The notes under the pieces are model-generated. The model made no database searches. It saw only the letters and a program-made list of their open reading frames with translations, and was not told the DNA's origin. A stretch of 64,000 nt of DNA from Cryobacterium levicorallinum (lineage in GTDB: Bacteria > Actinomycetota > Actinomycetes > Actinomycetales > Microbacteriaceae): NCBI RefSeq assembly GCF_004402405.1, contig NZ_SOFE01000008.1, forward strand, positions 1-64,000, written 5' to 3'. Shown in pieces: positions 34,005 to 41,586 of the stretch. Position 1 is the stretch's first letter. The number at the start of each line of letters is the position of its first letter. The position numbers and the translations under genes were made by a program.

Positions 34005-35242
34005 TGGCGGCGACGAACGACGGGGCCGAGGCTGCTTCGGGAGGCGAGCCGGCGGAATCCGCTTCGCAGCTGCCGGCACCGGACCGGCAGGCGCAGCACG
34101 TACGCCTGCCGGGAGCGACCGAGCCCATTGAGGTCGCTGCCCCGTTTCTGCAGCCAAACCAGCTCGAGGGATTTCGCATCGGCGTGACCAGTGATCGCCG
34201 CTCAAGCGACCTGATCGACGCCTTCGAACGACGCGGCGCGCGGGTCGTTCACGCACCGACGCTGCGCATCGCCCACTCGCAGCAGGATGGCCCGCTGCTC
34301 GACGATACCCGCACCATGATCGCCGCGCGGCCCGATCTACTGCTCGCGACGACCGGCTACGGCGTACGGCGCTGGTTCGAGGTGGCCGAGGCCGACGGAA
34401 TCGGCTCCGAACTGACCGATGCGCTCGCCGACACCACGATTCTGGTGCGAGGGCCCAAGGCCCGCGGCGGCATTCGCGCAACCGGGCTCAATGACTCTGG
34501 AATGAGCGATTCAGAGACGACCGCCTCGCTCGTTGACAAGGTTTTGGCCGAGTATCCGCCGGGACTGACCATCGGAATTCAGGTGCACGGGGCCACCGAT
34601 GAGGTACAACTCGACCGGCTGCGCGCCGTGCATCAGCGTGTGCTCGTCGTGGCGCCGTACCGCTGGATTGCCATGGACGACAGCGACGCGCGCGTCTACA
34701 AGCTTGTCGAGGCCATCTGCTCCCGTCAGCTGGACTGCGTCACCTTCACGAGCGCCCCGGCCGTGCACGCCCTGTTCACCGCGGCAGAGGGAATGGATGT
34801 CTACCCCGAGCTGATTGCAGCGTTACAGACTCAGGTCTGCGCGGCCGCCGTCGGACCGGTGACCAGTGCGCCGCTGATTGCCGCGGGGATCGCGCCGATT
34901 CAACCGACCCGGTTTCGCATGGGCGCGTTGATTCGCCTGGTTTGCGAACACCTGGAACAGAACATGGTCGAGCGCATCGAAACCCAGAACGGACTCTTGC
35001 AGTTGCGTGGTTCGATCGTGCAGATCGGCGAGGAACGCGTGCAGCTTCCCCCGACGGCACTCGCCATTCTGCGCGCTCTCGTGCGGGCGCGCGGAGCGGT
35101 CGTCTCCCGCGAAGACCTCGCGCTGGCCGGCTACTCCGACGATCACGCCATGGAGGTATCGCTCAGCCGCCTGCGGCAGACGCTCGCCGTGCCCGGACTG
35201 GTTGCAACCGTGGTCAAACGAGGCTACCGGCTCAACGTGTAG
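34004..35242 (+). CDS. nnaR: HemD-like/winged-helix regulator, NnaR type
   Basis: The 412-residue protein joins a uroporphyrinogen-III-synthase-like region (about 50-315; FRIGVTSDRRSSDLIDAFER, APTLRI, VQVHGATDE-like GIQVHGATDEVQLDRL, DCVTFTSAPAVHALF, AAVGPVTSAPL) to an OmpR-type DNA-binding domain (about 325-412; LPPTALAILRALVRARGAVV, SLSRLRQTL, VVKRGYRLNV). This architecture is that of NnaR, shown in Streptomyces and Mycobacterium to act with GlnR on nirB and other nitrate/nitrite genes. Last gene of nirB-cobA-nnaR. Whether the HemD part keeps synthase activity cannot be told; it may act as an autoregulator sensing a pathway intermediate. Confidence 0.82.
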   Translation: MAATNDGAEAASGGEPAESASQLPAPDRQAQHVRLPGATEPIEVAAPFLQPNQLEGFRIGVTSDRRSSDLIDAFERRGARVVHAPTLRIAHSQQDGPLLDDTRTMIAARPDLLLATTGYGVRRWFEVAEADGIGSELTDALADTTILVRGPKARGGIRATGLNDSGMSDSETTASLVDKVLAEYPPGLTIGIQVHGATDEVQLDRLRAVHQRVLVVAPYRWIAMDDSDARVYKLVEAICSRQLDCVTFTSAPAVHALFTAAEGMDVYPELIAALQTQVCAAAVGPVTSAPLIAAGIAPIQPTRFRMGALIRLVCEHLEQNMVERIETQNGLLQLRGSIVQIGEERVQLPPTALAILRALVRARGAVVSREDLALAGYSDDHAMEVSLSRLRQTLAVPGLVATVVKRGYRLNV

Positions 35243-35280
35243 GCCGGGCGGTACCACTCGTGACCGGCGCCTCGCCCTGC

Positions 35281-35338
35281 GCGGGAACTGCGCCAGTACG
35301 CGGGAGTTGCGCCTCCCGCGCAGCGGCGCAAGTCCCGC
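35281..35338. repeat. Cluster of GCGGGAnTTGCGCC units between convergent genes
   Basis: GCGGGAACTGCGCC (35281), GCGGGAGTTGCGCC (35300) and the inverted GGCGCAAGTCCCGC (35325) lie between the 3' ends of nnaR and rimM. The second and third copies can pair and would form a stem, so the cluster may act as a terminator. Related units occur at 39023-39121. Confidence 0.6.
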
Positions 35339-35357
35339 GCCCTGTGAATGGAGCGCG

Positions 35358-36014
35358 TTACGGGCGGTCGGTCTCGAGAGCGGATGCCGCGGCATCCGTT
35401 TCAGAGACCGGTTCGGCCACGGCGTCGGCTGCAGCATCGGCCGGGTCCTCGGGCAGCTCTTCGAGCAGTCCGGGCGGCGGGGTGATGGTGACGATGCCGG
35501 CCTTCACATCGACGCTCGGCACGATGGCCTTCACGAAGGGGATCATGACGTCGCCGGTGGGCGTCTTCACGATCAGCAGATCTTGCGCGGGCATGTGCTC
35601 GAGGCGACCGATGGTGCCGATGCGCACACCGTCACGCATGACGGCGAGCCCGACGAGCTGGTGGTCGTACCAGGCGTCTTCTTCATCCGACTGCTCGGCG
35701 ACGTCCGCGTCGATCCAGAGGATCGCCTTGGCGAGCGTTTCTGCCGTGGAGCGGTCGGGAACATCCTTAAAAAAACCGACCGCGTGCTGGTTATACCAGC
35801 GCAGCTCGACGAGTTCAATCGTCTTGCCGTGCCAGGCCGACCCGGTCGGAACCTGCAGGGTGAACACGGCGCCCGGGACGAAACGTCGTCCCGGGTCATC
35901 CGTGAACAGTTCGAGCTTGATTGCTCCCTTGAGGCCGTGAGCCTTAGTCAGGCGCCCCACCCGTAATTGCTGGGTGCGGTCCTTCTCGCTATCGTTCACC
36001 GTCGTGTCGTTCAC
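35358..36014 (-). CDS. rimM: Ribosome maturation factor RimM
   Basis: Needed for late assembly of the 30S subunit head, where it binds S19. Family motifs: QLRVGRLTKAHGLKGAIKL, FTLQVPTG, WIDADVAEQSDEEDAWYDHQL, GTIGRLEHMPAQDLLIV and MIPFVKAIVPSVDVKAGIVTI. The start is probably the GTG at 36014, five bases after the khpA stop; longer readings run over khpA. The 218-residue product has an Ala/Asp/Glu-rich C-terminal tail (about 182-218), whose DNA contains the perfect 18-bp palindrome CGGATGCCGCGGCATCCG at 35381-35398. It follows khpA and rpsP, but trmD is displaced by the nitrite block. Confidence 0.92.
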   Translation of the reverse strand: MNDTTVNDSEKDRTQQLRVGRLTKAHGLKGAIKLELFTDDPGRRFVPGAVFTLQVPTGSAWHGKTIELVELRWYNQHAVGFFKDVPDRSTAETLAKAILWIDADVAEQSDEEDAWYDHQLVGLAVMRDGVRIGTIGRLEHMPAQDLLIVKTPTGDVMIPFVKAIVPSVDVKAGIVTITPPPGLLEELPEDPADAAADAVAEPVSETDAAASALETDRP

Positions 36015-36018
36015 TGAA

Positions 36019-36255
36019 CTAGAAATCGGTGTCGACGACGTCGACACGTACGCGTCGACCATCGGCCAGAGCCGCAACGAGGGTGCGCAGGGCCTTGGCT
36101 GTGCGACCGGCACGACCAATGACCCGGCCGAGATCCTCGGGGTTCACACGAACCTCGAGCACCTCGCCTCGGGGCGAGTTCTTTTCTGCAACGTGCACAT
36201 CATCGGGGTGATCAACGATCCCCTTGACGAGGTGTTCGAGCGCGGGAGCAAGCAA
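36019..36255 (-). CDS. khpA: KH-domain RNA-binding protein KhpA
   Basis: A 78-residue single KH domain protein: LEHLVKGIVDHPDDVHV, LEVRVNPEDLGRVIGRAGRTAKALRT with the GxxG loop (GRAG), then VRVDVVDTDF. KhpA binds RNA and, in Gram-positive bacteria, works with KhpB (Jag/EloR) in cell elongation. It lies between rpsP (3 bases upstream) and rimM (5 bases downstream), the conserved place. Confidence 0.93.
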   Translation of the reverse strand: MLAPALEHLVKGIVDHPDDVHVAEKNSPRGEVLEVRVNPEDLGRVIGRAGRTAKALRTLVAALADGRRVRVDVVDTDF

Positions 36256-36258
36256 CAG

Positions 36259-36663
36259 TTACGCCTCTTCGGTTGCTTCGGCAGCAACCTCGGGGGCCTT
36301 GACGACCGGCTTCTCGGCCTTGGGCTTGAGAACCGGCTTCTTCTTCTCGTCAGCGACGAAAGCGACCTTCGGTTCCTTCACCTTGACGGTGTTCTTAGCG
36401 TTCTTGTCGCCCTTGAAGATGCCCCAGTCGCCCGTGAGCTTGAGGAGTGCAGCAACCTGCTCGGTCGGCTGAGCGCCGACGCTCAGCCAGTACTGCGCAC
36501 GCTCGGACTTGACCTCGATGACCGAGGGCTCCTCCGTGGGGTGGTAGATGCCGATTTCTTCGATGACACGACCGTCGCGCTTGGTGCGCGCGTCGGCAAC
36601 GACAATGCGGTAGTACGGTGCACGGATCTTGCCCATGCGCTTCAGACGGATTTTGACAGCCAC
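36259..36663 (-). CDS. rpsP: 30S ribosomal protein S16
   Basis: [20 protein letters not shown] begins a typical S16, followed by [21 protein letters not shown] and [16 protein letters not shown]. The core ends near residue 90; the rest is a Lys/Ala/Glu-rich tail ([20 protein letters not shown]) common in actinobacteria. First gene of rpsP-khpA-rimM; its promoter must lie in 36664-36800. Confidence 0.96.
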   Translation of the reverse strand: MAVKIRLKRMGKIRAPYYRIVVADARTKRDGRVIEEIGIYHPTEEPSVIEVKSERAQYWLSVGAQPTEQVAALLKLTGDWGIFKGDKNAKNTVKVKEPKVAFVADEKKKPVLKPKAEKPVVKAPEVAAEATEEA

Positions 36664-36794
36664 AATTCTCCAGTGTTAATTCGTTGTTTGGCGAACCTTG
36701 GGCCGTGAGCGTGGGGGCACACTCGGCATAAGCTCTATAGGATCACGTTGCACCGAGATAGAGGGTCGGGCACAACGGATCGCGACTAATCATT

Positions 36795-36823
36795 CTGTCA
36801 GAGATTGCGGGCATTGTGATAAT
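36795..36823 (+). promoter_or_regulatory. Sigma-A-like promoter of the GCS2 gene
   Basis: CTGTCA (36795-36800, 4/6 to TTGACA), a 17-base spacer and GATAAT (36818-36823, 5/6 to TATAAT, preceded by TGT like an extended -10). The start codon lies 41 bases downstream. Confidence 0.55.
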
Positions 36824-36864
36824 CGGACCTCAACGACTTTTACCGGCCCACTCAAGGAGCCCCC

Positions 36865-38001
36865 GTGCCACTGGAATTCGCCCGATCCGCCCGATCCACC
36901 GTGGGCATCGAGTGGGAGGTCGCCCTCGTCGACCGCTCGACCGGCGATTTGGTCAATATCGCCGACGTAGTGCTCGACGCCCTGCGCGGCCCCGACGGCT
37001 CGGCCCACCCAACGATCACCGGCGAGCTGCTGCTCAATACGGTCGAGCTGGTTTCGGGCGTGCACACCACCGTAGGCGGTGCGGTAGCGGATGTCGCCGA
37101 CCAGCTCGGCGAGGTGCGCCGCGTGCTTTCGGGACGCGAGGTCGACCTGATCTGCAGCGGATCGCATCCGTTTGCGCAGTGGTTCGACCAGACCGTCACC
37201 GACAAAGCCCGCTATCACAAGCTCATCGACCGCACCCAGTGGTGGGGCCGCAATATGATGATCTGGGGAATCCACGTGCACGTCGGCATCGAGGACAAGG
37301 CCAAGGTCATTCCGATCATGAACGGCCTGCTCACCTACGTGCCACACCTGCAGGCGCTGAGCGCGTCGAGCCCGTTTTGGGCCGGGGTCGACACGGGCTA
37401 TGCCAGCAACCGCTCGCTCATGTTCCAGCAGCTGCCGACCGCTGGATTGCCCTGGGACCTGCCCGATTGGGAAGCCTGGGAGCGCTACGTCGACGACATG
37501 GCCGTGACCGGCATCATCGAGGACGTCACCGAGGTGCGCTGGGATATTCGCCCGTCGCCGCGCTGGGGCACAATCGAGATTCGAGTCTGCGACGGCGTCT
37601 CGACGTCCGTGGAGCTCGGCGCGATCGCCGCGTTCATCCAGTGCCTGGTCGAGTGGATGTCCACCCGCCTCGACGCGGGGGAAGACGTTCCGCGCATGCA
37701 GCCGTGGTTCGTGCGCGAGAACAAGTGGCGGGCCGCCCGCTACGGGCTCGACGCCGAGATCATCCTCGATGCTGCGGGCGCCGAATGCCTGGTAACGGAT
37801 GATGTGCGTCGCCTCATCGAGACCCTCTCCCCCGTCGCCGAGCGGCTCGGCTGCCTGCCGGAGCTGCTCGGACTGCACCGCATCATCGATGAGGGCGGGA
37901 GCTACCAGCGGCAGCTCGCCGTCGCGGCCACGCATGACGGCAGCCTGCCGGCGGTGGTTGCGGCGCTCAGCCACGAGCTCGCGGAGGGGCTCGGGAGCTA
38001 G
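36865..38001 (+). CDS. Carboxylate-amine ligase, GCS2 family (YbdK/EgtA-like glutamate-cysteine ligase)
   Basis: The 378-residue protein starts at a GTG preceded by AAGGAG and has the GCS2 fold: STVGIEWEVALVDRSTGDLV, ITGELLLNTVELVSGVHT, CSGSHPFAQWFDQTV, the active-site strand WGIHVHVGIED and GTIEIRVCDGVSTSVELGAI. Such enzymes join glutamate to cysteine with ATP, though many YbdK homologues have weak activity, and related genes serve ergothioneine synthesis. No partner gene is adjacent, so the product is uncertain. Confidence 0.82.
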   Translation: MPLEFARSARSTVGIEWEVALVDRSTGDLVNIADVVLDALRGPDGSAHPTITGELLLNTVELVSGVHTTVGGAVADVADQLGEVRRVLSGREVDLICSGSHPFAQWFDQTVTDKARYHKLIDRTQWWGRNMMIWGIHVHVGIEDKAKVIPIMNGLLTYVPHLQALSASSPFWAGVDTGYASNRSLMFQQLPTAGLPWDLPDWEAWERYVDDMAVTGIIEDVTEVRWDIRPSPRWGTIEIRVCDGVSTSVELGAIAAFIQCLVEWMSTRLDAGEDVPRMQPWFVRENKWRAARYGLDAEIILDAAGAECLVTDDVRRLIETLSPVAERLGCLPELLGLHRIIDEGGSYQRQLAVAATHDGSLPAVVAALSHELAEGLGS

Positions 38002-38137
38002 CGCGTTGGCTGCACGCGCGCCCAAGCCGTGCGGTCGCCACGCGCCGGTTCGCTGCACGGGCGCCCCTTGTTGGCTCGCGCGCGGCGCACACCAGCCGCG
38101 CAAGCAGCGCGGGGCCGCGCAGCAGCATCCGCTCGGG

Positions 38138-38926
38138 TCAGGCGTTCTTGCTGTCGCGCCAGGCCAGCCAGTCGGTGGCCTGGCCGAGGTCGTAGTCGGG
38201 GCCAAAGATTCCTACGGTGAACAGGCGCGTGCCGAGGTCGTAGAGCGCGTCAGCGTCGTCCACCGTGCGGCCGCGCAGCTCGGTGGAGATCTCGATCTCG
38301 CTCAGGTCGCGGCCGACCTCGTCGCACCAGGCGCCGAGTACTCCGAGCTTGTGCTCGAGCACCTCGGGGTTGGAGAACGAGTGCCAGATATCGGCGTGCT
38401 GGGCGACGATGCGCAGGGTTTTCTTTTCGCCGCCACCGCCGATGAGCACCGGGATGTCGCGGGTGGGCGGCGGGTTGAGCCTGGCCCAGCGGGCCTCGAT
38501 GCGGCCCAGGCTGGCATCGAGGGCGTTCAGCCGAGTGCCGGGAGTGCCGAACTCGTAGCCGTATTCCTGGTAGTCGCGCTCGAACCAGCCCGCGCCGGTG
38601 CCGAAGATGAAGCGACCGCCGCTGATGTGGTCGATCGTGCGCGCCATGTCAGCCTGCAGGTCGGCGTTCCGGTAGCTGTTGCAGTTGACCAGGGCGCCGA
38701 ACTCGAGGGTCGTGGTCTGCTCGGCCCAGGCGGCGAGGATGGTCCACGACTCGAAGTGCAGACCATCGGGCTCGCCCGTGAGCGGAAAGAAGTGGTCCCA
38801 GTTGAAGGCGATGTCGGCGCCTCGGGCCTCGACCTCGGTGAGGGTGTCGCGAATCTTGGAGTATTGGGCGTGCTGCGGGGCGATCTGCACACCGATGCGC
38901 ACGTTGTGGTTCGCCGTCGAAGTCAT
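38138..38926 (-). CDS. LLM-class F420-dependent oxidoreductase
   Basis: This 262-residue TIM-barrel protein of the luciferase-like monooxygenase superfamily starts VRIGVQIAPQHAQYSKIRDT and has ADIAFNWDHFFPL, GALVNCNSYRNADLQADMART, IDHISGGRFIFGTGAGWFERD, PVLIGGGGEKKTLRIVAQHADIWH-type segments and a late WLAWRDS. The pattern fits the actinobacterial F420-dependent branch rather than the FMN luciferases. Substrate unknown. The 330 bases upstream to 39256 carry only repeats. Confidence 0.85.
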   Translation of the reverse strand: MTSTANHNVRIGVQIAPQHAQYSKIRDTLTEVEARGADIAFNWDHFFPLTGEPDGLHFESWTILAAWAEQTTTLEFGALVNCNSYRNADLQADMARTIDHISGGRFIFGTGAGWFERDYQEYGYEFGTPGTRLNALDASLGRIEARWARLNPPPTRDIPVLIGGGGEKKTLRIVAQHADIWHSFSNPEVLEHKLGVLGAWCDEVGRDLSEIEISTELRGRTVDDADALYDLGTRLFTVGIFGPDYDLGQATDWLAWRDSKNA

Positions 38927-39022
38927 GCGTCCAGCCTAAGACCGCCCACGGTTCGTGCCCCGGCGCCCAGGCCCCCGGCCTCCAGGCCTCCAGGCCTCCA
39001 GCGCCGACCGAAGGCCACTGCA

Positions 39023-39121
39023 CGCGCACAACTCCTGCCATTTCTTCGGCGATCACCGCAGATCCCAGTAATTTGCACGGAACGGGCTTCTGGCGCTCAC
39101 GATTTGCAGGAGTTACGCGCG
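39023..39121. repeat. Long-spaced inverted repeat of a CGCGC..AACTCCTGC unit
   Basis: In the 330-base gap 38927-39256, CGCGCACAACTCCTGC (39023-39038) is repeated in inverse orientation at 39106-39121 with 14 of 16 bases matching, 67 bases apart. It resembles the GCGGGAnTTGCGCC units at 35281-35338. No gene is seen in the gap. Confidence 0.6.
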
Positions 39122-39145
39122 GTCCACGGACTCAGCGAGCAGATT

Positions 39146-39234
39146 GGGCCCACCTTCTGCGACCGGGCCCGGGCCCGGAAACTGGGCCCATGATCCATCA
39201 AGGGCCCGCTTCCGTAAGGCGGGCCCGGCCCACC
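39146..39234 (-). repeat. GGGCCC palindromic element, copy 2 (inverted), downstream of ffh
   Basis: Reverse complement of the elements at 23600 and 43109, slightly longer, with GGGCCCACC at one end and its near-inverse GGGCCCGGCCCACC at the other. It lies 22 bases after the ffh stop and can fold into several GGGCCC-paired stems, so it probably terminates ffh. Confidence 0.8.
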
Positions 39235-39256
39235 AAAGGCTTTCCCCAAACGGATA

Positions 39257-40846
39257 CTACCGGCCGAGCATTTTCTGCAGCGCGGCCATTTCCTCTTCGG
39301 TGGGGCCGCCGGCCTTGCCCTTACCCGGCTGGGCGCCGGAGCCGAGGCCGAAACCGGAGCCGGCGGCATCCGCTTTGGAAGACTCACCGGCAGACTTAAC
39401 GCCCGAGGCAATCGCGGCGTTCTCGGCAGCGCGCTTGGCTGGGTTGCCCGACTTGGAGCCCTTCTTCTTGGCCACCTGCTTGGGCTTGCCGCCGTAGCCG
39501 GCACCGGGAATGGGGCCCATGCCGGGGATATTGGGCATACCACCCTTGGCGACTGTCTTCATCATCTTGGCGGCCTGTTCGAAGCGCTGCACAAGCTGGT
39601 TCACCTCGGTGACGGTCATGCCCGAACCCTTCGCGATGCGCATGCGGCGCGATCCGTTGAGCAGTTTCGGGGTGGTGCGTTCAAGCTTGGTCATCGACTG
39701 GATGATGGCCTCGGTGCGCACGATCTCGCGCTCGTCGAAGTTCTCGAGCTGCGCCTTCATGGCGCCGGCGCCGGGCAGCATGCTCATCATCTTCTTGATC
39801 GAACCCATGTTGCGCAGCTGCTGCATCTGGCCGAGGAAGTCGTCGAGGGTGAAGGAGTCGGTCGCGAACTTCTCGGCGACCTTGCGGGCCTCGTCCTCAT
39901 CGAAGGCACCCTGCGCCTGCTCGATCAGGGTGAGGATGTCACCGAGGTCAAGGATGCGACCGGCCATGCGGTCCGGGTGGAACGGCTCGAAGTCGTCGAG
40001 TCCTTCACCGGTCGAGGCGAACATGATCGGGCGTCCAGTGAGCGAAGCGACCGACAGGGCGGCGCCACCGCGGGCGTCACCGTCGAGCTTGGTGAGCACG
40101 ACGCCGGTGAAGTCGACGCCGTCCTGGAAGGCCTTCGCCGTGGCGACGGCGTCCTGGCCGATCATGGCGTCGATGACGAAGAGCACCTCGTCTGGATCGA
40201 TCGCCTTGCGAATGTTGGCGGCCTGCTTCATGAGCTCCGCGTCGACACCGAGACGTCCGGCGGTGTCGACGATGACGACGTCGTGAACCTTCTGCAGGGC
40301 GTACTTCACGCCGTCGCGGGCGACCTTGACCGGGTCGCCGACACCGTTTCCGGGCTCGGGCGCGTAGACGGCGACACCGGCCTGTTTAGCGACGACCTCG
40401 AGCTGGGTGACCGCGTTGGGGCGCTGCAGGTCGGCGGCGACGAGCAGCGGGGTGTGGCCGTCTTTGGCGAGCCACTTCGCGAGCTTGCCGGCGAGGGTGG
40501 TCTTACCGGCACCCTGCAGGCCCGCGAGCATGATGATGGTCGGCGGCTTCTTGGCGAATTCCAGCCGGCGCTGCTGGCCGCCGAGAATCGTAATGAGCTC
40601 GTCGTTGACGATCTGCACAACCTGCTGGGCCGGGTTCAGCGCCTTGCTGACCTCGTCGCCGAGGGCGCGCTCGCGCACCTTGCCGGTGAAATCCTTGACG
40701 ACCTCGAGGGCGACGTCGGCGTCGAGCAGGGCGCGACGGATCTCACGAACGGTGCCGTCGACATCCGCTGCGCTGAGCTTGCCCTTGGTGCGGAGGTTTT
40801 TGAACGTCTCGGCAAGACGATCTGAGAGGTTTCCAAAAGTTGCCAT
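39257..40846 (-). CDS. ffh: Signal recognition particle protein Ffh
   Basis: GTPase of the signal recognition particle that targets nascent membrane proteins. The 529-residue protein has the N domain, the G domain (GLQGAGKTTLAGKLAKWL, VIVDTAGRLGVDAELM, LTKLDGDARGGAALS, TGEGLDDFEPFHPDRMAGRI) and a methionine-rich M domain (MGSIKKMMSMLPG, IAKGSGMTVTEVNQLVQRFEQ). The C-terminus is extended by a Lys/Gly/Ala-rich tail (about 460-529), usual in actinobacteria. Its receptor gene ftsY lies about 3 kb away. It ends at palindromic element copy 2. Confidence 0.96.
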   Translation of the reverse strand: MATFGNLSDRLAETFKNLRTKGKLSAADVDGTVREIRRALLDADVALEVVKDFTGKVRERALGDEVSKALNPAQQVVQIVNDELITILGGQQRRLEFAKKPPTIIMLAGLQGAGKTTLAGKLAKWLAKDGHTPLLVAADLQRPNAVTQLEVVAKQAGVAVYAPEPGNGVGDPVKVARDGVKYALQKVHDVVIVDTAGRLGVDAELMKQAANIRKAIDPDEVLFVIDAMIGQDAVATAKAFQDGVDFTGVVLTKLDGDARGGAALSVASLTGRPIMFASTGEGLDDFEPFHPDRMAGRILDLGDILTLIEQAQGAFDEDEARKVAEKFATDSFTLDDFLGQMQQLRNMGSIKKMMSMLPGAGAMKAQLENFDEREIVRTEAIIQSMTKLERTTPKLLNGSRRMRIAKGSGMTVTEVNQLVQRFEQAAKMMKTVAKGGMPNIPGMGPIPGAGYGGKPKQVAKKKGSKSGNPAKRAAENAAIASGVKSAGESSKADAAGSGFGLGSGAQPGKGKAGGPTEEEMAALQKMLGR

Positions 40847-40925
40847 GATGCGTTTAGTTTAACCGGTGGCTGCTGCTACTTCGAAACGGATGCTGAGGCG
40901 CGGTTCCGTCAAATTCGGGCGAGCG

Positions 40926-41525
40926 TCAGTTCTGCGCCGCCACACTCGGTGCAATCAGCCGCTCGACCGCACGAACGACGTTGGCTCGGCGAACCGCGAT
41001 TGCCGTCACGTCCGGAGGAGGGCCCCCGTGCGCGAGCACCGCCCCGGGCTCGTGAACCCAGGCTGAGGCGATGCCGAAGATGAGCGTCATGAGCTGCACC
41101 GGTTGCCAGGAAGCATCGACCCGACCGGCTGTCTGTGCCAAGCGGATGCGCCGCACCTGTTCGTCCCGATAGCCCAGCATGACCTCGAGGGCCGGCAGCC
41201 AGGTACCATCGGTCTCGAGGCGGGCCCAGTCGATCATGCGCAGGTGGTCACCGTGCAGCATTCCGTGATCGAACAGCGCTCCGGCGAAGGCCGGCACGTC
41301 ATTGTCGGTGAGCACGGCATCGCTCGCGAACTCGCGCAGGTTGAGCTCCAACACCTCGAGGAACAGCTGCTGCTTGTCGGAGTAGTAGGCGTAGAGGCGT
41401 TCCTTGCTCGCCGCGGCGCTCTTGGCGATGCGGTCGATGCGGGCCCCGGCTAGTCCGTAGGCGGCGAATTCGGTGCGCGCCGCCTCAAGAATGCGGGTCT
41501 GGGGGTCTGCTCCGTCGCGTGCCAT
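40926..41525 (-). CDS. TetR-family transcriptional repressor
   Basis: The 199-residue protein has the TetR helix-turn-helix at about 8-55 (TRILEAARTEFAAYGLAGAR, IAKSAAASKERLYAYYSDKQ) and a ligand-binding helical C-terminal domain with a WARLE segment. ATG 41525 gives the family start; longer readings are shadows over the MFS gene. It is divergent from the MFS exporter at 41587 and an inverted repeat lies between the starts, so it most likely represses the exporter and itself. Confidence 0.88.
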   Translation of the reverse strand: MARDGADPQTRILEAARTEFAAYGLAGARIDRIAKSAAASKERLYAYYSDKQQLFLEVLELNLREFASDAVLTDNDVPAFAGALFDHGMLHGDHLRMIDWARLETDGTWLPALEVMLGYRDEQVRRIRLAQTAGRVDASWQPVQLMTLIFGIASAWVHEPGAVLAHGGPPPDVTAIAVRRANVVRAVERLIAPSVAAQN

Positions 41526-41535
41526 GTTTTCACTA

Positions 41536-41554
41536 TAGTTTACAAAACAAACTA
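41536..41554. promoter_or_regulatory. Probable TetR operator
   Basis: TAGTTT (41536-41541) and AAACTA (41549-41554) form an inverted repeat with a 7-base A-rich spacer. It lies 10 bases from the regulator start and 33 bases from the exporter start, in the only AT-rich patch of the gap. Confidence 0.6.
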
Positions 41555-41586
41555 GTTCGTTCGGTTTGCACGATAGAGTCATTGTT

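Noticed and set aside
34004-35242. Plain biosynthetic hemD
   Set aside because: The C-terminal OmpR-type DNA-binding domain and position behind nirB-cobA fit NnaR.
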